64,000 nt of DNA, taken from contig NC_133063.1 in NCBI RefSeq assembly GCF_048771995.1, forward strand, positions 59,369,310 to 59,433,309, read 5' to 3'. Origin of the DNA: Taeniopygia guttata (lineage: Eukaryota; Chordata; Aves; Passeriformes; Estrildidae). The notes under the pieces were generated by a model. It searched no databases, had not been told where the DNA came from, and saw nothing but the letters and a program-made list of their open reading frames with translations. Position numbers and translations under genes: made by a program. Below are positions 25,666 through 37,620 of this stretch, piece by piece; within the stretch, counting starts at the first letter, position 1; every line of letters starts with the position of its first letter.

Positions 25666-26507
25666 GTGAGTGTGAAGCAGTGGAGAGCAGAGGAAAAGGA
25701 CTGGAAGGATACTGTACATTTTGTGAGCCCCCATAGATCTGATCCCCTAAGAGCAGTTAGCTCTGACAAACATAATCATAGAAAAACTGTTTTCTGTCTG
25801 GAAAATGGAAACATATTCCTGATGCAAAACAAAAAGTGTTCTTATGATACAGAAGCACCTAAAAAGCAATTTTCTCTTAAGTTTGTCCTAGTGTTTAAAG
25901 CTCAGTCCAATGGCTGAAAGTTGAATAATAAGAAGTCCCAATTTGTAGCAAAAGACATAATTTTGCCTGAGAGGCTACATGATAAAAGAGTCAGAGAAAC
26001 TGATATAAAACTTGCTACATAATTGAACTAGGACAGCACTCATGAATGCAGATATATTGCTGAAAAGATTAGCCAAGTGCTAAAATATACATCTCTCTGA
26101 CTCCTAAAAGCCTGCCCCTTTTTACTTCTTTAACTTCTGTCACAATTGTAGTGTGTACTAGAATTGACTGCTATTGTACAATCCCTTGGCAAAGGTAAAT
26201 TATCTGAAAAGCCTTGATCATTGCTTTGAAGTGTCAGAAAGCATTAGTTATTCTATTTAAGTAAAAGCAAGAGATAAATTAAAGGGGATGATGGAAGAGA
26301 GGGAAAGGGAGAAACAGCAAATGTAATTGGAATGGTGCAGGTTTTGCAGCCTAAAACCTTCTCCATTTAAAACCTTCCAGATTTTGGAACTCTGTAGTGG
26401 GAGACAGCATAGGGCTTTCATTCTGTTTCTCAGTGAACACTTAGACAAGATAGAAAAAGTCTTGCTAATACTGTGTTTGTTTGCTTGGTTTTTTGTTCTT
26501 TTTGTAG
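25666..26507 (+). other. MAST4: MAST4 last intron
   Basis: 842-nt GT-AG intron ending TTCTTTTTGTAG. The terminal-exon frame stays open back to 26327 by chance; the intronic part is not coding because the acceptor and phase match the previous exon. Confidence 0.85.
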
Positions 26508-29500
26508 GTACTAACTCTTCCCAGAGTAGTTCCCCTAGTTCCAGTGCTCCCAATTCTCCAGCTGGTTCAGGGCACATAAGACCCAGCACTCTTCATGGCT
26601 TGGGTCCAAAGCTTGGTGGGCAGAGATACAGATCAGGAAGGCGCAAATCAGCTGGCAGCATTCCCCTTTCTCCTCTTGCACGGACACCTTCTCCAACACC
26701 CCAGCCAACATCTCCTCAGCGATCTCCATCACCATTGCTGGGACATTCAATTGGAAATACAAAAATAGCTCAGTCTTTTCCTAGTAAAATGCACTCTCCT
26801 CCAACTATTGTGAGGCATATTGTTAGGCCAAAGAGTGCAGAGCCACCAAGATCTCCATTGTTGAAGAGAGTCCAGTCTGAAGAGAAACTTGCACCCTCTT
26901 ATGGCAGTGATAAAAAACACTTATGTTCACGAAAACACAGTCTGGAAGTGACGCAGGAAGAAGTGAATAGAGAATTGTTTCAAAGAGATGTAACTCTTCA
27001 GAGCTTGGAGGAGAATGTATGTGACGTGCCATCGCTCACACGAGTCAGGCCTGCAGAGCAGGGCTGCTTGAAACGACCCATCTCCCGAAAATTGGGTAGA
27101 CAAGAATCCATTGATGAACTTGACAGAGAGAAGCTGAAGGTCAAGGTAGTTATGAAAAAGCAAGACTTTGCTGAAAAAGCAAATGCTGCCATACACGAAC
27201 CTAGCAGCGAACCAGAAAATCCCAATACCTTAAGAGTGGAAGAAAGAGACAAAAAAGCATTCCAGAAGGCATTAGAGAAAACAAACCAGTTTGAAACAAA
27301 AATTGTTACTGTGGAGACCCAGTCAGCTGGTGGCATACTCAAAGACACCCTTCAAAAGAATACAAACTTGAGATCAAATGATGGTGTTGCTTTAGATGGA
27401 CAGACACTGTGTCATGGGCCTCCCTCTAATGAACTCAGTCATATTTCTTATGACTTCAAAAGAATTTCACCTTCATGTACCCTGCAAGATGTGCTACCTC
27501 AGTCCTCTGACAAGATACTAAATGGAAAGGGAGAAAACACAGATAAAATTGTACCTACAAAAGAATTTGTCAAATTTGAAAGATTAGATGGTAAACTTGC
27601 AAATATTGATTATCTCAGAAAGAAAATGTCTGTTGAAGAAAAAGATGACAGTGTCTGTCCAGTGCTAAAATCTAAGATGACATCTAATGTTCATGAATGC
27701 CTTCAACTTAGTACAGGCAGACCTGTAAACATACAGCAGGACTCCACTGCAGTTGCAGATGGTAGAGCATTTATTGGCAGTGCACATGCTACTCAGATGA
27801 ACTCAGTTTCTTTTGTTCCTCTCAAAACCTTTAGTGGCCGAGCAGACATAAGCATGGAAAAATCATCCCTTATTTCTTCTGAAGCTCCTGTCAGAAAAAG
27901 TCCTTCAGAATATAAGCTTGATGGGAGGTCTGTTTCCTGTCTGAAGCCAATAGAAGGCACACTAGACATTGCGTTACTTTCTGGGCCACAGGCTTCAAAG
28001 GCTGAAGTGCCTTTGTGTGTGCTGCCAGAAGGACAGAGCGCCAGCAGTGATGGGGCATCTCCTAAGCCCCCAGTGCCACAAGGGAGTGGTGGGAAGGCAG
28101 AAATGGCGTCTCAGAAAGAACAGTTGTTGAGCTACCCAAAATCTAGCAAAGTCAACATAGCAGAGCCTCAGGCTCTACAAGTAGGCAAGAGTTCTCCAAA
28201 TCCACCACTCATCTCTGTGGCTACCGAAACAGTGACAGAGAAAAAGGTTTCTAGTCTGGCTGCTAAAGGCAGTATTTCTGTTGTTGACGCTGTTCAGAAG
28301 AAAGATACCTCCCCTTCAAACCAAAAGGACCATTCAGTGGAGGTAAAGTCTTATGTTACTCAGAGTTTTAAAACTACACAAACATATTCCAAATCTTTTG
28401 CTGGCCAAAACACTCCTGAAAAAGCTGTAGGAAAAGAGAAACAAATACAGAAAGAGTTGCCTGTCAAACAGCCAATATCCCAGAGAGGTTGTGAGCCTAT
28501 CCCTGCAAAGGTGGAAGTGATCAGGGAGTCATCTCTGAAGGTTTCTGTCGCGGATGTCCTGATAACAACCTGCTCCAAGAGCAATGAAAAAAATTGTGCT
28601 GATTTTGCCATTCCACTTGAGATGCAAGGAAAAATGCAGTCAGCTGGCCCCAAGGCACAACCTAAGGATGGCAGAGAATCATTGAAACAGCTAGGCAAAG
28701 ATGACAGCGGTGTTTCTAAAAGTTTTGTGGAAAGGGAAATAACAAAGCAGAAAGCTGAGTCTAAGAAAGTTATCACAGAGGCAAAGAGTGATGGTCTTCC
28801 ATCCAAATGGTCCATGCAATCGTCAAGAGATGGTGATCATAAAATTGAGAAGTCTGCACCAGTTTCCTCTGTGCAGAAGGATTGTGCTAAAGACATGGGA
28901 AAGAAAGATCAGAAATCACTTACAGATATAAGGCTTCAAACTAGTGAGAGAGAGCAGTCTTGCCAAGTTCCTCGGCAGCAACTTAACACTTCAGGCTCCC
29001 CTGCTGTGAAAGAGGCAGTAAACAGACATAGCACTATAGAAGTTCATGTAGGCGTTCAAGAACATGTGAAGCCTGCTGCCACCTGTGTGGAAAGCAGCAG
29101 TAATAAATCTAGGCCAGCCTCTGATACAACTTCCTCCAAGTCTAAGTCTTTGGATAAACAGACATTGTCACAAAAACCATGTGCTCCAACCATAAAAGAA
29201 AAAGAAATTGTTACTCAGTTGTCTACCAGCTCCAGAAAGGATGGAAAGCATGCCAGTAAAAATGTTCTGGATCACCTTTCTCCTGCTCCAGGCTCTTCAA
29301 GAAGAATGAACATTGAACATGTGCAGGCTGAAAGACCTGTGGGTTTGGACCATGGCTCAGTCACCGCTCTCCAAATGAGCAGTACAGCCCCTGACACCAA
29401 ACATAAATCCTCTGCTGTGGGCCCACTTCCAGCAGGCCCAGAGTGTTCTAAGCAGACGCAGAGGCAAGAAGCAGCAGGCTTGGGGGAATCTGCTGATCAA

Positions 29501-30382
29501 AAGCAACAGCGTTTCAGTGAAAAACAAACCACTGCTCCAAAGTTTTCCACTGTGAAAGACTATCTCTCACTGAACAAAGAGGCAGAGAGAAGTCCTAGTA
29601 ATGAGGTGATCGCTGCAGACAAAAGACCTGAAGTAAAAATATGCACTGACGCACTTTACGTTCAGCTTGATAGTGGGAAAGTGGAGCCTACCCTTTGTCT
29701 CACAACTTGTGACATCAGAGGGAAAGGAGCAGAAAAAGCAACCGTGAGTAGCAAAGTCTCTCAAGATACAAAAGGGAAAGGACAAGTTAATCAGAAACAG
29801 CCAGAGGATGCACACAAGCAGACTGCAATAAAACATCTGCCGGCTGCCAGTGGGCAAAGTTCTTGTCGTGTGGCTGCATCACCGGGAAAGCCACTGACTT
29901 GTTCATCCAATTTCTCTGAATGTAGACAGGAAGTATCTGTTTCATCTGTTTCAGCCAAAAGTGAGGCATCTTCAGCAAAGGTTAAACCAGGCTCATCAGA
30001 GCTTCCTGCAACTTGCAAGGAACTAAGTAAGAAAAGCACCTCTTCCACAGGGAGCAGTAAGGCAGAAATGACTAAGAGTGTTTCACTGATGGCCTTGCAC
30101 AGTGCCACTGTTGTAGCAGAAGCCCACCACCCTGCTTCAAACCTTGGGGGGAAACCTGGAAATCAAGAAAAGCCTCTTTTCGTTAACACTGTGGATGTAA
30201 AGGGAAAAGATGCTGTTCTGACTCAGCAGTCTGCTTCAAGAAAACAGAATGTAGGTAAAGATTTATCTAGGTCGGCAGCCACACCTGACCGCCCTAACGC
30301 ACTTTCAGATGACAAAGACTCGGCTCGGCAGCGTCGAGGAAAGGAAGCTTCACGGAGCAGTGCTCACAAAAAAATGTGTTAA
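26508..30382 (+). CDS. MAST4: MAST4 terminal coding exon: giant disordered tail
   Basis: A 3875-nt exon encoding about 1291 residues and the TAA stop at 30380. The first ~140 residues are the conserved MAST block: Ser-rich start, [20 protein letters not shown], repeated SP/TP motifs, then [20 protein letters not shown] and [14 protein letters not shown] shorter conserved patch is [18 protein letters not shown]. Further on come [15 protein letters not shown] and [18 protein letters not shown], which I recognise from mammalian MAST4. The rest is low-hydrophobicity Ser/Lys/Glu/Gln sequence, apparently disordered and fast-evolving. The C-terminus is [17 protein letters not shown]. No domain, membrane segment or coiled coil is evident. 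MAST1-3 tails are shorter, which supports MAST4. The long open frame without any stop argues for a functional gene. Confidence 0.97.
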
Positions 30383-32790
30383 CTCTAAGACCTGCCAAGT
30401 GTGTATTCAACACTAGCTGACACAATTTCAATATGTTGTACTGCCTTTAAACCAGCACTGTGTCGTGTCTTTGTGCGGCAAAGCTTTCATGTCACTGAAG
30501 AAACAATACAAGGGGATATGTAAAGAGAGGACTTTTTTTCAAAATGCCTTTCCAATTGTAACCGGTAAAACTGTTACCACATAGTATTTGTACAAAAATA
30601 CCTTTACAGCCTAGAGCTGTTGAAAATACTTCTTCTGTAAATACTTAGCAATGTGTTTGGGGTTTGAATGTAGCATATATACTTTGCTGCTGGTTGCATC
30701 GTTTACTCTTTCCCTTTTTAAGATAGTTGCTTTGCCACGTATTTGCCATACTCGAATATGAAACCAAATTACTGAAATTCGGAGCTGGCATGGACATGCA
30801 CAAGCATTGGTCTGACTGGAAAAGAAATAAAAAACAGGCCACATTTTTGCTAACAAAAAATCCTAGATAAAGGCTAAAAAATACTAGTACAGAATAATAC
30901 AGTGACCTATTGTGAGTTTTTACATGTATTTTTAATAACCTGATTTTGATAGTACTCTATTTGGCTGACTGCTTCACCAGATCTAACACAAGAAGTAACA
31001 GCATCTCCCTGCTGCACAAAGTCTGAGTAGAGTAGCTGAAACTATGGGAAGACCACTTAATTATCAGGGCATCCCAGCAAGAGCTGTGTTCTCTGGTGAA
31101 ATGATGGTTCTTGTCTTGTCTGTTGGGAGTGTATTGTGTGACTTTTACCCCAGACAAGGCTGAAATTCTGAAGCACATGCCATGTGCTTAGTTTTTTACT
31201 GCAATCCTCTCGAGTTCCTGGAGCTTTTTTAAATTCAGGCCATTACAGTGAGGCTCAAGTAAAAGCACATGACTGGTCGTACTAGTATGTTCATCCCTGT
31301 TCTTAATACATTTAGAGAATACGTATTATGGCATATAGGTCTGTTTAATTAGTGTCATATAGCTGGTAGCTGTTTTCTATTTTATGACAAGTAAGGTAAA
31401 AAGGAAAAATACACTGCGGTATCATATCCTCAGAAAAGTTTAGGCTATCTGACACATTTTAATACATAGTTGGGGCCTTATGTTGTAGAGCAAACTTGCT
31501 GTTTTTAGCAAGTAATCCTGGGTTTCATATTCATTTTGAAATGCATTGAGTAGCTCCTTACATTTCATAGCATAATCTTTTTATTTGTATGCAAAAAAAA
31601 ATTCAATACTGTAATTACAAAAGAAGCATTTTTTAACAAAGGAACTTGTTGGAGCTATTTGGTGCTAGAATGTTACTGTCTTTTTACTTTTGCTAAGCCT
31701 TATTTAAATTTTATATACAGTGGAACGTGTAGACTTTGATCATTTTTGTGTGGAGTATTTAGCTTGTTTTGAGGGATGAAAGGTAAAATTTGAAACATAT
31801 ACAGAAGCACTACGAAATACCCTTGCAGGCGCATGGGTTTTAATAATTGGGGATCAATAGAATGGTCATTTTGCTTATTTCTGTTATCTGTAACCACAGT
31901 AGAGCTAGGCCCGCCCCTACATTTTTCACCAATGCTTATGGTTTGTCTTTCTGTCTCAAAAGCTAGAAAATTTTTTTGTAAAAGCACAGTGTAATCTTGA
32001 CTAGGAGACTTGTGTGACAACAGACAGTGTGCAGAATTCATTTCCCTCTGCTGAAAACCTTATTATACTGATGTGTTGAGTTGGATTACAGCAAACCTGT
32101 AAGGAAAATCCAGTGTCACAAACAACTCCTGATTTTACATGTGTCACTAGAACATTAATCCTACCTTTGATGCATTCAGAAAGGAGATAGTAAGCAGTGG
32201 ATAACAATTTTTGAGAAGTCTTAAAAATAAAATGGTCTCAACATTTACAGTTCATCTGTGCTTTGGCAGTTAATAGATATAAATGCTAAGGCACTTAAAA
32301 ATAACATTTCTGTCTGGGAGATACTTCCTAGTTTACAATCTCTGCATTTTTTCAACTATCCTCTTGTTTCTTTTAAAACCCATCTAGCTTTTGTTTACAG
32401 TATACCTTTATGAATATTTTGTATTATCACTTCTGACAAATAAGTTCTTTGCATTTTGGAAGTGTAACAGTGCATAAGCTTGTGTTTATGTAGTAACTGT
32501 TTGTTGGTGTTTACCTTATAAGTGAGCTGTTAGAGATCCTCCTGCCTGTGTTCTTCTTGGTCAGTCTTAATGTGATTATAGATCTGTTGTGTTCTTTTGT
32601 AGACTTCTTGCAGTAGATTTCTCAGCTTACAAAAAAAGTTTAAAAGTTAAAAAAATCGTTAGGGTCTGTGCAATAAAGTGTTTGCAGTCTTATTTTATCT
32701 GAGAAACTCCTTATGGATGTCATAATTGTTATATATTGAACACAGTTATTTATACTTATGCAGTTGCATAACATTGAAATAAAAGTTCAG
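30383..32790 (+). other. MAST4: MAST4 3' untranslated region with several poly(A) signals
   Basis: Sequence after the stop, AT-rich and repeat-poor. AATAAA hexamers lie at about 30826, 32226, 32672 and 32778. The 32672 signal is followed by a TG/T-rich stretch, as expected for a cleavage site, so the long 3'UTR is taken to end around 32.7-32.8 kb. An early end near 30.85 kb is also possible. The exact ends are inferred. Confidence 0.6.
32672..32783 (+). terminator. MAST4: Probable distal polyadenylation signals of MAST4
   Basis: Two AATAAA hexamers about 106 nt apart (32672-32677 and 32778-32783), the first followed within 10-35 nt by a T/GT-rich element. They sit at the end of the repeat-poor 3'UTR and before lower-quality intergenic sequence. 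Confidence 0.5.
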
Positions 32791-34051
32791 CATGAAACTG
32801 TTGCGTTAGCATTTTTTCTTGAACTGCTTTAACTGCTGTAATGTAAGGCACATTTCTGAAGTCCTCAGAGGCTGGCAATTTTGGTGTTTTTCGGGGCCAG
32901 CTCAGTGCACCCTTTAAGGCATATGCTGGTGGAGGGTTTTGCATGAGGAAATGCAGTTTGGTCTGGGAACAGAGAAGATATGCATGGCTGAGTATCTCAT
33001 CTTAGGCTATGTCTGGATCCTCTGCTCTGCTGTTGGGGATAGGTAAGTGTGGTGTGGTGGTGGATGACACAGCCTGACTGCTGGCTTCTATGAGCAGTAG
33101 TCTGTAATGTGACATTTAAACTCTTTCTGCAAAACACATGCAATCATTCATTACCATCGGAGCATATATACTCTTTACTATTCTGCTGCTCCTAACTCTG
33201 CAGAGCTGCCCAGGAGTTGGGAATTTGTGTTCATATTTTATTATTGCATTGTTTTGTCTGGATTTTTCCTCTGTACAGAACTAAGTGCAGCAGTGTTACA
33301 GCATCACTTTTGCTGCTTTTCTCTCTGTTGTTTGAAACATACAGGTGTGGGGAAGTTGCAGTTCACCCCCAACTTTTCCAGTTTGCTGCAGCCCATTAGA
33401 AGGCAGGTAGTCTTGAAAATCTGGTGTGCTGATGGGGGGTGATTGGTGGAGAAGAGGAGGATCCAGCAGCTGAGGGAAGGGAAATTGCAGGAGTTAAGGG
33501 TTGACTGTCTCATGCCTCTACCAGCTGTGCTATCCATGGCTGTGGACAGCATAGTTCTCTCTGCCAGGAGAGGCAGAGAAACCTGCATGCCCAGAGTGAG
33601 CCTCCAGATTGTTGTGGGACAGAGGAAGGGGGTGGTGTATGGAGTTTGTGTTAAGGGGGAAGTTGGGAGAGTTGTTATATCTGGCACGGCCTGTCACATT
33701 CACTTTTTCACCTTACCTGGGATAGAAGTGTTTCCATGGTCTGATGGGGAACGCGAGCTCCCTTTTTCAGCGCTGAACTCTCAGTAACCTTAGGCCCCTA
33801 TTGTAGTCTTGTGTAGCCTGCAAGACTTCACAGGGACATCCAGCTTGATTTGGATCAAAACTGAGAGGCCAGATCAGAAGGAAAAGATCACAGGACAGGA
33901 AGATACTAGAGGGTGCATGGATGCATGTCCCACTGCATGCCTTGAGTTAGCAACAGTTTTTCTTTCCATTGACTGTATCTGTAGTATAGTAGTTGATTAG
34001 AACTGACCAAATCAATCTTCCAAGTACCTGCCAAGGATGCATTTGAATGAA

Positions 34052-34112
34052 CTGAGTGTAGGAATCACAGAATGGTTTGGGCTGGAAGAGACTTTAAAGT
34101 TCCAACCACTGC
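34052..34112 (-). mobile_element. CR1 LINE 3'-end fragment
   Basis: The plus strand reads AATCACAGAATGGTTTGGGC then TGGAAGAGACTTTAAAGTTCC, the reverse complement of the common avian CR1 3' end. Only the terminal ~60 nt are recognisable. Confidence 0.65.
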
Positions 34113-34841
34113 GGATAGGAAGCGATGCTAAAGGTTATAGTTCAAAAGCCAAAATTTGGGAGCATCAGGAGGAACCGAGAAGACTGCAGAGCAAGAAGTA
34201 ACGGTGTAGTTGTCTTCTAGTACACATCAAGCTTTAAGAGATGCATATCTGAAGGGGAAGAGGCTGTCCAAGGGATTTGGTAGGGAAAAATGTCTTCTGC
34301 TACTGGGTGAGAAGAATTCCCATTGTTTTTGTTTGATCAGGGAGGTATAGTATAGATTGTTTGGGAAGGGCCCTCACCTCTTCTTTTTCCAGTTACAGAC
34401 AAAACCAGTGAATGAGAGAGAGAGTTCTTATAAGATGTTCCACTGATATCAGGGTGCATATTTGAAATCAATGTATGTAGAAATTGGCCCACTTAACCAT
34501 CTTGTTCAGAGTAAAATGCCCCTTCAAAAATTGACTTGCTTCTTACTGAGGGAACTTGCTTAAGGACAGTTAAGGAAAGAAGAAACTGGCTACGAGTTTT
34601 GGTTTGACCCGGTGAAATAAAGCTAAATGCTTGCCAGTCTGTGAAATAATGAAGATATGCTCAAGTTCCTTCGCTTTGCATATACTGATAAACTCGGTGT
34701 TGTGGTATTGAGTTGTACTGTGACTTTCAGGGATGTCTAGTGCAGGAGCTAAGGTGGTGACAATATAAATTTTGTTAGGCACCATTCACCTCAGACAATT
34801 CTCTTGTTCTGTCCGTGTGTTGGCTTCATAGCCATATTTGG

Positions 34842-34936
34842 AAAAAAAAAAAAAAACAAAACAAAAAAAAAACCCAAAAAAACAAAAAAACAAACAAAAA
34901 ACCCAAAAAAACCAAAAAAACAAAAAAAAAACCCCA
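34842..34936. repeat. Degenerate A-rich low-complexity tract
   Basis: About 95 nt of A runs broken by C or CCC, with near-repeats of AAAAAAACC and AAAACAAA. The short frame across it is Lys-rich only because of the tract. Confidence 0.9.
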
Positions 34937-37620
34937 AGAGATAAACGGCATGATTGAAAGCCAAACTAGTGCATCACATCAGAGCTTGACTAGGTACACA
35001 ATTCTATAAGAAAAAATCCATTGCCTCTTTCCATGTATATCCTTACTAAGTAATCCCTGAAGACTAAATCTTTGAATTTAACAGTCTCAATGCATAATCT
35101 AGAACATTTTAATGTATTACATCTAGAGATAAATTTTCCCTCACAATAGTTAGTCCTTGCATTTAGGGTTTGCATGTTCTGAAATATAAACAGTGTATGC
35201 TGTTTTGTTTGCACAGTGTCTTATGAATTACATTTTTTCAGGTAAGTAGAGGAGAGTAAAGCACACTGTAAAGAAAAGAGCAAAATTAGAACACCAAAAG
35301 ATATGGTAATCTAAAACAAGTTGTGTGAGGGGCAAGGGATAGATTGCAAGAAAGCCTTAATACTCTATGCAAATACATATGTCACAGGAAACATATTTTG
35401 CCTTCTCAAACATCTGTGTTTTAACAATAAGTGTATGCCTGAGTCTACACTGTGATGCAGGATATAGCATTTCAGAAACTGGAGGTGGTTAAATCCTGTG
35501 CTGTTCTCTCCAAACAGAAGAGCATTTCAGAATACCTTTCAGCACAACATGCAGTTTTCTCTCCAGTCACTACTGTAGGTGGCTGTTAACTGCCTGATAC
35601 TTGAACAATATTTTTTGTGCCCTTTTGAATGTGCTATGTTCCCTTTTGATGTTAGTATTTGTCTAACACCTTCCTGACTCCACCATTTCAAGAGAGAAAA
35701 AAATCTTGCTTTGGTGGAGCACACACTGGCAGTCATGCTGGATTTTTAAGATATTGGAGATTGCTCATTTAACCAATTGGATTTGTAGAGTGAGATGAAA
35801 ATGCACTTTGAACCTCGGGCTGAGTTCAGCAGTGTCCTTGCCTTGCTCCCAAGATCAAGTCGGGTGAGCTCAGCTCAGGCAGCATGGTCTGCTCAGGGTC
35901 GTTCTGGCCTGTAGCTGAGCCCTTGCAGAAGGGCAGGCAGCCCATGCAGCTTCATGCTGGGCAGCTGGACTACAGCACCTGCCCATTGCATCAGGAGGAG
36001 TTGTCAGCAGCCACATGAACAGATGAACACATGCCAAATCCGAGAGTGTTTGTAGGCAACTGGAGAAGAACAGCAAACACCTTGGGCAAAAACCCTTGGG
36101 CAGCACAGAGCTATGAAGGCAAGAGGAGGAGAAGCTGGAGGGTAGGGCAGTGATGTGTGTGATGCAAAGGCATCTAAAAGCTGCAAATACGCATATTGCA
36201 TGAATCTGATCTGCTAACATAGAGTAAAAGGGGCTTTTCAAATGAGAGGCATTTCTTGAGGAAATGCCTTTGAACAGCAGCTGAAGTTGAACGTGGAGTC
36301 CTGTATGGGAAGTGTTGAGAGAGAGCTGGCCTTCCACATGTCAGAGAGCAACTGTAGCTCTGGCCTAACACAGCAGGGAGTGGTACTGGGCAAGCCTCCC
36401 CGTGGTGCCTACTCCAGGAGGCAGAAAGGTCGTACCACCAGGAAAGTTGTGTTTACCCATCAGGGTAAGCCTGTTATTAAAGTAGTAAGTAAATATAAAT
36501 GACTTTATGGTGATACAGGGCAGATGAGTACGCCCAGCAAGCTCCCATTAGATCCTTGGTCTAATGCACATGCTCTGCCTTGCTCTGGGTTTATTCACAT
36601 GTGATGGCAGAAAAAACAATAGGCTTTATATAAATAATAAGCCTTTATTCCTGCCTAGCTGTAGTATCTCAACTGAAGCAGGGTTCATTGTCTCTGAATT
36701 TACTCCAGGAATGCACACCAGCAGGAACATGAAATAGCTGCTGACAGCAGGAGCTGTCAGCAACCTGTGGGACAAGGTTGTCCAGTGCACTGCCCCCTTT
36801 GCAGCCTCCAGTTTTCTCATCTGGGCTGTGGCTGAATGGAACAGTCCACTCCAGGATGACAAAGGAATGGCTCGTGCCTGTTAGCATTGAGGGGTTTTGC
36901 CCTGTGCAAGCAAGCAGAGTACTGAACTCACCAACTAGACCCACAAATGTACAGTTTTATGGTGAAAGATCATTCTGTCTTTACTTACTGTGGAGCTTAG
37001 AGGACAGGAGCAGGGCCTGCCTCAGGCTGAAAGATGGATAGACAGAATTTCAGTCGCCAGGAATTCTCTTAAGGATCAAAAGTATTTAAAAATATATTTT
37101 TTAAAAATCACAGAGGTGATACATGCTGTTTCTGCCAGTCCTCCAGACATATCTTATAAAACTATAAATCTGCTGTTCTTCACAGGTAACAGTTGTTTTG
37201 TTGGTTTTGCAGAGTAGGCTACACTACTGCCAGCTCTTATAAAACATATAAAACACTGTGTTTCAAGGGTGTTTGGTGGAGGGTGGAATTTGGTTGGGGA
37301 TTTTGGTTGAGTTTTCTTGTTTGGTTGTGTTTTGGTTGGGATTTTTTTTTTTTTCTTTTTGGGAGTGGTGGTGCTTAGGTTTTCCTTTTAGATTTTCTAA
37401 GTGCATTAGCCACAGTATTGGTACAATAGGGCTAACGTTGAGTTGAACTGGAACTTCTCTATAAGATAAGTTATTAGTTTTCAAGGTTCAGGTCATAATT
37501 TATTTATTCTAATTTTTTCATTATTTTCTAGAGGTTTTAACACAGGTAGAGAGGATATTACAAAAGTTAAGAAAATACATGTCACAAATAAAAACAGTGA
37601 GATGTCTCTCAACTTAATAC

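Larger units (their letters stand above)
32791..37620. other. Intergenic spacer between MAST4 and CD180 relic
   Basis: No gene recognised. It holds a CR1 tail fragment near 34.05 kb, an A-rich tract at 34.84 kb and a T/G-rich low-complexity stretch at about 37.28-37.37 kb. Open frames at 33304-33687, 33443-33787 and 35870-36337 show no recognisable protein content. Confidence 0.6.

Noticed and set aside
25453..25917. 154-codon open frame overlapping a MAST4 exon in another frame
   Set aside because: It is an out-of-frame shadow of the exon at 25484-25665 that runs on into the intron.
26327..26507. 5' extension of the MAST4 terminal-exon open frame (60 extra codons with a hydrophobic stretch)
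   Set aside because: It lies before a strong acceptor (TTTTTGTAG) whose phase matches the upstream exon exactly; the hydrophobic residues come from the T-rich intron end.
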